In this document: piece by piece, positions 1 to 6,863 of the stretch
How positions within the stretch are numbered: position 1 is the stretch's first letter
Layout of the letters: each line of letters begins with the position of its first letter
NCBI GenBank assembly: GCA_945830595.1
Contig: CALZZH010000080.1
Coordinates: forward strand, 1-10,057
Direction of reading: 5' to 3'
Source of the DNA: Avoscillospira sp945864925
Lineage (GTDB): Bacteria; Bacillota; Clostridia; Oscillospirales; Oscillospiraceae
DNA: 10,057 nucleotides
Notes under the pieces: model-generated
The model's input: only the letters and a program-made list of their open reading frames with translations
What the model was told of the DNA's origin: nothing
Databases searched by the model: none
Position numbers and translations under genes: made by a program

Positions 1-52
1 TGGCACAATTCATCCTCGGAAATCTTTTAAAGATTTCAAACAGATTTTAGTA
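1..52. other. Gap downstream of ribF
   Basis: Short AT-rich stretch between the ribF stop and the window edge. It holds one inverted repeat (19-37), listed separately. In many Bacillota rpsO follows ribF, but no rpsO start is visible in these 52 bases. An ATG read on the minus strand at 13-11 has no properly spaced ribosome binding site, so I do not call a gene. Confidence 0.5.
19..37 (-). repeat. AT-rich inverted repeat after ribF
   Basis: GAAATCTT and AAGATTTC form a perfect 8-bp stem with a 3-base loop, 15 bases past the ribF stop codon. The position fits a transcript end, but the stem is AT-rich and no T-run follows on the minus strand. I call it an inverted repeat that may be a weak terminator or an RNA-processing stem. 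Confidence 0.4.
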
Positions 53-967
53 TTAAATTGATTTCGGCCCGTTTCCGGCGAACCAATCCCGGGTTTGCTG
101 GGCGTTGCGGCGGATTTCCGCCTGGAGGTCGTCCAGGGAGGGGAACTTCCGCTCAGGGCGCAGATAGCTGCAGAATTCAATCCGCACCTTCCGGCCGTAG
201 AGATCGCCGGAAAAATCCAGAAGCCACGGCTCCACAGTGACCTGGGTGCTGCTTTGCACCGTGGGGCAGACGCCGACATTGGTCACAGCCATATGGCGGC
301 TGCCGTCGGAGAGCTGCACCTGGGTGGCGTAGACGCCGAAGGCCGGAGCCACGACCCCCTCTGGCAGGGGAACGTTGGCGGTGGGAATGCCCATCTGCCG
401 TCCCAGCTGCTTGCCGGGACAGACCGTACCGGTGAGAAAGTGCCGGTGGCCCAGGAGGCAGTTGGCCTCGTCCAGGTTGCCCTGCTGCAGCAGCGTGCGG
501 ATCCGGGTGGAGGAAATGACGGCGCCGTGGCAGGAGACCTGCTCGATGACGTCGCAGCCCACTCCCAGGGCGGCGCACTTCTCCCGCAGCCGATCCGGCG
601 TTCCCTGGCCCCGGTGGCCGAAGGAAAAATCGTGGCCGCAGACCACATGGGCGGCGCCCAGCCGCCGGACCAGATAGTCCTCCACAAAGTCCTCCCAGGG
701 CATAGCGGCCATATCCCGGTCAAAATGGGCCAGGATCACATGATCCATGGCGTAGACCTCGGTCATGAGCCGCCGCCGGTCGGCCAGGGTATTGATCAGG
801 GCCACGGGCTGGCCGAACACCACGGTGTCCGGGTGGGCGTCAAAGGTCAGGGCTGCCGCCGGGACGCCCAGGGCGTCCGCCCGAAGCCGGGCCTGCCGCA
901 GCAGCGCTCCATGACCCAGGTGGACGCCGTCGAAGAAACCCAGGGCAATGACCCGCTGTTGTTTCAC
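53..967 (-). CDS. ribF: Bifunctional riboflavin kinase / FAD synthetase RibF
   Basis: Cytoplasmic enzyme of 304 residues, normal for the family. It phosphorylates riboflavin to FMN and then adenylylates FMN to FAD. The N-terminal nucleotidyltransferase half shows GFFDGVHLGH (10-19), GHDFSFG (111-117) and SSTRIR (152-157). The C-terminal kinase half shows GKQLGRQMGIPTAN (185-198), TNVGVCPTV (229-237) and VEPWLLDFSGDLYG (245-258), which matches the usual Nx(I/V)GxxPT and LYG pattern. The start is GTG: it overlaps the truB stop as GTGA, and a GAGGTGG ribosome binding site lies about 8 bases upstream, so the two genes are probably translationally coupled. This is the last gene of the operon seen here. 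There is no leader and no FMN riboswitch in front of it, so supply probably follows operon transcription. Identity is secure from both domains and the position after truB. Confidence 0.96.
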   Translation of the reverse strand: MKQQRVIALGFFDGVHLGHGALLRQARLRADALGVPAAALTFDAHPDTVVFGQPVALINTLADRRRLMTEVYAMDHVILAHFDRDMAAMPWEDFVEDYLVRRLGAAHVVCGHDFSFGHRGQGTPDRLREKCAALGVGCDVIEQVSCHGAVISSTRIRTLLQQGNLDEANCLLGHRHFLTGTVCPGKQLGRQMGIPTANVPLPEGVVAPAFGVYATQVQLSDGSRHMAVTNVGVCPTVQSSTQVTVEPWLLDFSGDLYGRKVRIEFCSYLRPERKFPSLDDLQAEIRRNAQQTRDWFAGNGPKSI

Positions 968-1836
968 GGTTGTACCACCTCGAAAAAGCTTTTGACGGTT
1001 TTGAGCCGCCCCTGTTCCGCCTGCCCCACCAGGAGGAACGTCCCGTCGGGGCCGTAGACCCGGTAGCGGCCGTCGGGCTGGCGGGTTTTCACCGCTGCCC
1101 CGTTATAAATGGGCGTCAGCTGGGCGGCAGGGACGGTGACGGCGGGCAGATTGGCGAACAGGCTGTCCACGGGCAGCAGGAGGGAGGCGGGGTCCTCCGT
1201 TTCCAGCAGCTGCTCCAGGGTGACAGCCCGGTCCAGGCCGTAGCAGCCTGCCTGGGTGCGCCGCAGGCTGGACATGCAGCCGCCGCAGCCCAGGGCCTGG
1301 CCGATATCATGGCATAAAGTCCGGACGTAGGTGCCCTTGGAGCAGCGCACCCGGAGGGTGTAGTCACAGCCTGCGCCGTCCAGCAGCTCCAGAGCCAGGA
1401 TTTCGATGTCCCGGGGCCTGCGCTCTACCGTTTTCCCCTGGCGGGCCAGCTCATAGAGTTTTTTGCCGCCGATTTTCACGGCGGAGTACATGGGAGGCAG
1501 CTGCTGCTGGGGCCCGAGAAACCGGGTCAGCGCCGCCTCCACCTGATCCCGGGTCACCTGGACAGGCCGCTGGGCCAGGGTCTCGCCGGTGACGTCCTGG
1601 GTGTTGGTCTCCAGGCCCAGGCGCAGGCCGGCGATATATTCCTTTTCGGCGGACTCAAAAAATTCCACGGCCCGGGTGGCGCGGCCAATAAAAACAGGCA
1701 GCACGCCTGTGGCCATGGGGTCCAGGGTGCCGCCGTGGCCGACCCGCCGTTCGTGGAACACGCCTCGGAGCTTGGCCGCCACGTCCTGGCTGGTCCAGCC
1801 CGCAGGCTTATCGATGATGATGATGCCAGACGGCAT
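964..1836 (-). CDS. truB: tRNA pseudouridine(55) synthase TruB
   Basis: Converts U55 in the T-loop of tRNAs to pseudouridine. The 290-residue protein has the family layout. GHGGTLDPMATGVLP (33-47) contains the catalytic Asp39. The conserved Tyr67 lies in EKEYIAG. Next come PPMYSAVKIGGKKLYE (114-129) and the KGTYVRTLCHDIG motif (167-179), followed by a small C-terminal PUA-like segment (about 230-290). The ATG start has GGGAGG just upstream. It is separated from the DHH gene by a 208-base gap filled with repeats, unlike the tight packing elsewhere, so its expression may be partly uncoupled from the upstream genes. Its stop overlaps the ribF start by 4 bases. Two small hairpins sit in its leader, one around the ribosome binding site (separate entry). 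The call is secure. Confidence 0.97.
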   Translation of the reverse strand: MPSGIIIIDKPAGWTSQDVAAKLRGVFHERRVGHGGTLDPMATGVLPVFIGRATRAVEFFESAEKEYIAGLRLGLETNTQDVTGETLAQRPVQVTRDQVEAALTRFLGPQQQLPPMYSAVKIGGKKLYELARQGKTVERRPRDIEILALELLDGAGCDYTLRVRCSKGTYVRTLCHDIGQALGCGGCMSSLRRTQAGCYGLDRAVTLEQLLETEDPASLLLPVDSLFANLPAVTVPAAQLTPIYNGAAVKTRQPDGRYRVYGPDGTFLLVGQAEQGRLKTVKSFFEVVQP

Positions 1837-1869
1837 AGAGGCCTCCCTCTGCCGCGTGCAGGCACGCGG
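1837..1869 (-). promoter_or_regulatory. Tandem hairpins over the truB ribosome binding site
   Basis: Read on the minus strand, an 18-base inverted repeat (1869-1852) with CCGCGTG/CACGCGG arms is followed one base later by AGAGG-GAGG-CCTCT (1850-1837). The second structure ends right at the ATG and holds the GGGAGG ribosome binding site in its 5' arm and loop. As RNA this could limit access of ribosomes to truB. Regulation is inferred; the base pairing is directly visible. Confidence 0.45.
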
Positions 1870-1914
1870 AATGATAAAACAAATTTATATATTCGCACGG
1901 CTTCTGGTTTTTCT

Positions 1915-2002
1915 TGTCATTGCGTTCCCTGGCAGGCACTGCCGGCAAAAAACGGCTGCCAGAAGAACGGATTGCCGCGTCGCTTCGCTCCTCGCAATGA
2001 CA
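1915..2002 (-). repeat. TGTCATTGCGAGG palindromic element, copy B
   Basis: An 88-base element with 10-bp perfect terminal inverted repeats, TGTCATTGCG and CGCAATGACA. Read on the minus strand it opens with the arm also found in copy A (6727-6825): about 36 shared bases ending GGCAATCCGTT. It then shares the core CGGCAGTRCCTGC...AGGGAA, but the GC-rich second arm of copy A is missing apart from its terminal CGCAATGACA. The core has an extra hairpin with CTGGCAG and CTGCCAG arms (1929-1935 and 1956-1962). This looks like a non-coding, MITE- or REP-like element; no target-site duplication is evident. I recall this sequence class from spurious RFAPRND peptides in many genomes. Confidence 0.8.
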
Positions 2003-2042
2003 GAGGAAGGAAGAAAGGCCCGCGCAGACTATCGTTTTTTAC

Positions 2043-2090
2043 TGTCATTGCGAGGCCCCGCAGGGGCCGTGGCAATCCGTATTCCCTTTA
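2043..2090 (+). repeat. TGTCATTGCGAGG element, partial copy C, entering the DHH gene
   Basis: A GC-rich arm beginning TGTCATTGCGAGGCCCC and ending GGCAATCCG, followed by a short stretch resembling the core (TTCCCTTT against TTCCCTCT in copy A). It matches the reverse complement of the right arm of copy A with few differences. The arm folds on itself through ATTGC/GCAAT and GGCCCC/GGGGCC. The other arm is absent. The outer end lies in the gap, and the rest is translated as the last residues and stop of the DHH gene. The right boundary is approximate. Confidence 0.75.
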
Positions 2091-3046
2091 CGGCCTTCTA
2101 TCACATGCGCGTCCCGCAGAACCTGCAGAATCGCGTTTTTTCCATCCTCCAGGGTGCCGGGGATGGCAGCGCCGGCCGCTGCGGCATGACCGCCGCCGCC
2201 CAGTTTGGCGCAGTAGTCCGAGGCGTTATAGCCCTGGGCCGTCCGGAGGGACAGCTTGGCCTTGCCCGGCTCTGAATCCCGGATCATAACGCCCACCTGG
2301 ACGCCGTCGATGGTGCGGGGAAAGCCGGAAATGGAGTCCAGATCGTCCTCGGTCACCTGCAGCTCCTCCACCCAGGCCTGGGGCAGGCAGCCGATGGCCA
2401 CCTTGCCGCCGGCATAGAATTCCATGTTTGCCATGAGTCGGGATTCCAGCTCCAGACGGCCCCGGGTCTTGACCTCGAAGAGAACGCGGTTGATGGGGGC
2501 AATGGAGGCCCCGTGCTCCACGGCCTTGGCCGCCGTGCGGAAGGTGCGGGCCGTGGTGTTGGAGAAGCGGAAGCAGCCGGTGTCCGTGGACACGGCGATG
2601 TACAGGGCCTCGGCCATGGCCGGGGTGATGTCCACGCCCATGGCCTCCAGCAGATCCCAGATCAGCTCGCCGCAGCCGCCGCATTCCGGCTGCACCAGCG
2701 TCTCGGCGGCGTAGCCGGTGTTGCTGGGATGGTGGTCGAGACACAGCCGGGTTTTTCCCGCGAAGGCCTCGCCGCCCATGGGCAGCAGGCCCTCGGAGGC
2801 CAGGTCCACCGCCACGATCACGGCGTCCTCCGCCGGGGTATCGGTGGTCAGACCCGCCAGCCGGGGGGCGTAGCGGGGCGTGAACTGGGGGTTGGCCCAG
2901 ATCCAGGCTGTTTTGCCCAGGCTCCGCAGGCCCAGGCACAGGGCGATGGCGCAGCCTGTGGCGTCGCCGTCGGGGCGGCGGTGGGTGAGGATCAGGAAGT
3001 TGTCCCGTTCCAGCAGCCACCGGGCCGCCTGGTCAATCCTCTCCAT
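2045..3046 (-). CDS. nrnA: DHH/DHHA1 phosphoesterase, NrnA-like (oligoribonuclease / pAp phosphatase)
   Basis: A 333-residue cytoplasmic metal-dependent phosphoesterase. Family members degrade nano-RNAs or short cyclic-dinucleotide products and remove the 3' phosphate of pAp; which substrate this one prefers cannot be read from sequence. DHH motifs are complete: H22/D26/D28 in THRRPDGDATG, D81 in VDLAS, DHHPSN (104-109) and D155 in STDTGCFR. The DHHA1 nucleotide-binding motif GGGGHAAAAG is at 283-292. The ATG start has GGGAGG 6 bases upstream and overlaps rbfA by 14 bases, the arrangement of many clostridial operons. The C-terminus is odd: roughly residues 320-333 (GNTDCHGPCGASQ) and the TGA are encoded by repeat copy C, so the ancestral end has been replaced. 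All catalytic motifs lie upstream, so function is probably kept. The family is secure; the symbol is less so. Confidence 0.9.
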   Translation of the reverse strand: MERIDQAARWLLERDNFLILTHRRPDGDATGCAIALCLGLRSLGKTAWIWANPQFTPRYAPRLAGLTTDTPAEDAVIVAVDLASEGLLPMGGEAFAGKTRLCLDHHPSNTGYAAETLVQPECGGCGELIWDLLEAMGVDITPAMAEALYIAVSTDTGCFRFSNTTARTFRTAAKAVEHGASIAPINRVLFEVKTRGRLELESRLMANMEFYAGGKVAIGCLPQAWVEELQVTEDDLDSISGFPRTIDGVQVGVMIRDSEPGKAKLSLRTAQGYNASDYCAKLGGGGHAAAAGAAIPGTLEDGKNAILQVLRDAHVIEGRKGNTDCHGPCGASQ

Positions 3047-3398
3047 GGCCGTCCTCCCGGCGCTCCAGGCTCCGCAGCAGATCGTACATATGGGCGCCGT
3101 AAGCGATGGAGTCGTCCTCCTCGAACACCAGCTCGGGGGTATAGCGCAGCTGCAGACGGCTGCCGATTTCCCGCCGCAGGAAACCGCCGGCGGATTTCAG
3201 CCCCTTGAGGGTGTCCTTGCTCTTGTCCTTGTCCAGGACGCTGATATAGACCTTGGCGTAGCGCAGGTCGCCGGTGGCCTCCACCTTGGTGACGGAGACC
3301 ATGGACTGCTGCACCCGGGGGTCCTTGAGGGTGCGAATCAAGGAGCTCAGCTCCCGCTGCAGCTCTTCATTGATCCGCCCGATACGATTAGATGCCAT
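3033..3398 (-). CDS. rbfA: 30S ribosome-binding factor RbfA
   Basis: A single KH-fold protein of 121 residues that binds the immature 30S subunit and helps 16S rRNA 5'-end maturation. Recognisable stretches are MASNRIGRINEELQRELSS at the N-terminus, LKDPRV (24-29), the strand segment YAKVYISVL and a SAGGFLRREIG motif followed by LRYTPELVFEEDDS, all typical of RbfA. I chose the ATG at 3398 because AAAAGGAG lies 6 bases upstream and the protein then begins where family members do. The frame is open upstream to 3518, but that extension (including SETVRYPPETDELK) is translation of a repeat element and should be excluded. Its 3' end overlaps the DHH gene by 14 bases. Identity is secure from sequence and its place after infB. 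Confidence 0.95.
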   Translation of the reverse strand: MASNRIGRINEELQRELSSLIRTLKDPRVQQSMVSVTKVEATGDLRYAKVYISVLDKDKSKDTLKGLKSAGGFLRREIGSRLQLRYTPELVFEEDDSIAYGAHMYDLLRSLERREDGHGED

Positions 3399-3418
3399 TG
3401 ATAGCTCCTTTTGGTGAT

Positions 3419-3526
3419 AGTGAAGAGTGAATAGTGAAAAGTGAAGAAGTGAGGTGTCGCTTTGCGACGATTTCAATTCATCCGTCTCCGGCGGATACCT
3501 CACCGTTTCACTATTCACTCTTACTT
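3419..3526. repeat. Palindromic element of AGTGAAN heptamers between infB and rbfA
   Basis: Four consecutive 7-base units AGTGAAG, AGTGAAT, AGTGAAA, AGTGAAG (3419-3446) and a fifth variant (3448-3454) face an inverted array (3506-3526). A perfect 17-bp inverted repeat pairs 3423-3439 with 3506-3522, and GTGAGGT (3449-3455) pairs with ACCTCAC (3497-3503). The loop holds two smaller hairpins: GTCGC-TTT-GCGAC (3456-3468) and ATCCG...CGGAT (3480-3496). It fills almost the whole infB-rbfA gap, ending 20 bases from the rbfA start. This is unrelated in sequence to the TGTCATTGCG family. I recall similar sequence as a dispersed repeat in clostridia, but copy number cannot be judged here. Confidence 0.75.
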
Positions 3527-3531
3527 ATAAC

Positions 3532-5916
<2,385 letters not shown>

Positions 5917-5922
5917 TATAGC

Positions 5923-5929
5923 CACCTCC
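5923..5929 (-). promoter_or_regulatory. Ribosome binding site that sets the infB TTG start
   Basis: GGAGGTG is read on the minus strand at 5929-5923, followed by the 6-base spacer GCTATA and then TTG (5916-5914). The ATG at 5931-5929 overlaps this site and has no other good site ahead of it. This supports TTG as the start codon. Confidence 0.7.
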
Positions 5930-5945
5930 ATAGAGACTCTCTCTT

Positions 5946-6383
5946 TTACGGTTTGGCCGGCTTTTTCTTTCCTTGCCGGATGTTTTTTTGATGGGCCTTT
6001 TCTTCCTGCCGGCGCTTTTTCACCCGTTCCACCTGGGTTTCCAGGGTTTGGAGCAGCTGGCTGTAGTGCTCCGGCTCCTCCAGAGCCTGGACAAAGGCCA
6101 GGGCCAGGGCCACATCGGTAAAGGCTGCCATGGCGCAGACATTGCAGCCCAGAGACGCGCCGATTTCATCCTTGGTGAAGGGGACGCGGATCATGGGCGG
6201 CTTGCCGCTCCGGGTGAAGCTTCTGGCCCGGCGGAAGGTGTTGTCCGCCGCATCCTGGGCCAGGACCAGCAGCCGGGCGTGGCTGGCCCGGCAGGCCGCG
6301 CCGACGGTTTCTTCCCCATAGACGATGTTGCCGCCCCGGCGGGCCAGGCCCAGATAGTTGAGGGCGCGCTGACGGTTATCCAT
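5946..6383 (-). CDS. L7Ae/L30e-family ribosomal RNA-binding protein (YlxQ-like) with basic tail
   Basis: Small RNA-binding protein of 145 residues. The first ~105 residues carry the L7Ae-type fold pattern of YlxQ/RplGA proteins: LNYLGLARRGGNIVYGEE (9-26), ARLLVLAQDAADNTFRRA (36-53), a PPMIRVPFTKDEIGASLG segment (62-79) and a final helix ALALAFVQAL. The family binds kink-turn RNAs; a specific target is not known to me. From about 110 onward is a Glu/Lys/Arg-rich, probably helical tail ending KNIRQGKKKPAKP, which makes it longer than the roughly 100 residues usual for YlxQ. The ATG at 6383 was chosen because GGAGGGAG precedes it and the family start MDNRQRALNYLGL begins there. It overlaps rnpM by 8 bases and precedes infB by 29, the classic ylxR-ylxQ-infB arrangement. 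Confidence 0.9.
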   Translation of the reverse strand: MDNRQRALNYLGLARRGGNIVYGEETVGAACRASHARLLVLAQDAADNTFRRARSFTRSGKPPMIRVPFTKDEIGASLGCNVCAMAAFTDVALALAFVQALEEPEHYSQLLQTLETQVERVKKRRQEEKAHQKNIRQGKKKPAKP

Positions 6384-6651
6384 GGTCTCCCTCCTCCATG
6401 GCGGCCAGCAGGCCGTCGTAGACTTCCTGAGGGATGGTTGTCTCAAAGCCCCGCTCCAGGGCTTTGGATTTCATGGCCCGCTTCAGGCAGGCGGGGTCCG
6501 GGCACACATAGGCACCCCGGCCCGGCGCTTTGCCGCGGAAATCCAGGGAAATCGTGCCTTCCGGCGATTTGACAACCCGGATCAGCTCTTTTTTTGGCTT
6601 CATTTCCCGGCAGCCTACGCACTGGCGCATGGGAATCCGCTTCTGCTGCAT
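6376..6651 (-). CDS. rnpM: RNase P modulator RnpM (YlxR family)
   Basis: A 91-residue protein of the YlxR family. In Bacillus subtilis this protein was renamed RnpM after it was found to bind the RNase P RNA and modulate RNase P activity. Family signatures are RIPMRQCVGCREMKPKKEL (5-23), a LIRVV strand, KAPGRGAYVCPDPACLKRA (41-59) and a basic helix after it. The Cys pair C11/C14 and a second Cys pair in the CPDPAC segment are visible; many family members have them, although zinc binding is not shown here. ATG at 6651 follows AAGGAGG at 7 bases. The frame is open up to 6732, but that part is repeat-derived leader and is not included. It lies 212 bases after nusA, a gap occupied mainly by repeat copy A, and overlaps the L7Ae gene by 8 bases. 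Confidence 0.93.
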   Translation of the reverse strand: MQQKRIPMRQCVGCREMKPKKELIRVVKSPEGTISLDFRGKAPGRGAYVCPDPACLKRAMKSKALERGFETTIPQEVYDGLLAAMEEGDHG

Positions 6652-6863
6652 GTTGTACCTCCTTGTGCCGCTCTGTGGGGTGTACCCAGTGAGCTTGCTC
6701 CTTGTGTCGGTGCTGATAAGAACCCATGTCATTGCGAGGAGCGAAGCGACGCGGCAATCCGTTTTCGGCAGTACCTGCAGAGGGAAAGCGGATTGCCACG
6801 GCCCCTGCAGGGCCTCGCAATGACAGCGAAGGGTAAAAATCAGCGGTTGACTTGGGCGCTTGC
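6652..6863. other. Intergenic region between nusA and rnpM
   Basis: The gap holds repeat copy A and, on its rnpM side, an 80-base leader. In that leader the 9-mer CACAAGGAG occurs twice on the minus strand (6706-6698 and 6667-6659), 39 bases apart. Only the second is followed by a start codon at proper spacing (rnpM). Small stems GAGC-AA-GCTC and GGGT-AC-ACCC lie between them. I see no promoter of convincing quality and no terminator T-run. Confidence 0.6.
6727..6825 (+). repeat. TGTCATTGCGAGG palindromic element, copy A (complete)
   Basis: A 99-base element with 13-bp perfect terminal inverted repeats, TGTCATTGCGAGG (6727-6739) and CCTCGCAATGACA (6813-6825). The left arm contains GAGCGAAGCGACGCGGCAATCCG; the right arm (from 6789) is CGGATTGCC followed by a near-palindrome around CCCTGCAGGG. 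Between them is a core with CGGCAGTACCTGC. Each arm can also fold on itself through ATTGC/GCAAT. It matches copy B (1915-2002) over the left arm and core, and copy C (2043-2090) over the right arm. No ORF of its own and no target-site duplication are evident. It is probably a non-autonomous dispersed element inserted between nusA and rnpM and transcribed through. Confidence 0.85.

Larger units (their letters stand above)
1837..2044. other. Intergenic region between the DHH gene and truB
   Basis: This 208-base gap interrupts an otherwise tightly packed operon. From the truB side it contains the leader hairpins, an AT-rich patch (about 1870-1913) with TATAAA-like sequence on the minus strand at 1889-1884, a complete copy of the TGTCATTGCG element (1915-2002), a 40-base spacer, and the outer end of a partial copy that continues into the DHH gene. 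I found no convincing -35 box at proper spacing for the TATAAA, so an internal promoter is possible but unsupported. Confidence 0.6.

Noticed and set aside
1..18. Start of rpsO or another gene after ribF
   Set aside because: An ATG is present on the minus strand but lacks ribosome-site spacing, and only four codons are visible; they do not resemble the S15 N-terminus.
95..1057. A 320-codon plus-strand open frame opposite ribF
   Set aside because: Shadow of ribF in a GC-rich sequence; the ribF motifs on the minus strand are clear.
968..1100. FMN riboswitch controlling ribF
   Set aside because: ribF starts within the truB stop codon, so the preceding sequence is truB coding; no riboswitch fits there.
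1884..1914. Internal promoter ahead of truB
   Set aside because: A TATAAA-like -10 exists in an AT-rich patch, but the sequence 17 bases upstream (AGAAAA) is not a -35 box. Kept only as a remark in the gap entry.
1589..2289. Plus-strand frames across the DHH-truB gap containing RFAPRND-like peptides
   Set aside because: These peptides are translations of the TGTCATTGCG repeat and extend into antisense of truB and the DHH gene. They are known-looking artefacts and not a small protein.
3399..3518. A 40-residue N-terminal extension of RbfA
   Set aside because: The extension lies inside the heptamer-repeat element, and a proper ribosome binding site precedes the internal ATG at 3398, where the family sequence begins.
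6727..6825. Copy A as an intrinsic terminator between nusA and rnpM
   Set aside because: The arms form hairpins, but no T-run follows in either direction, and downstream genes are needed with nusA.
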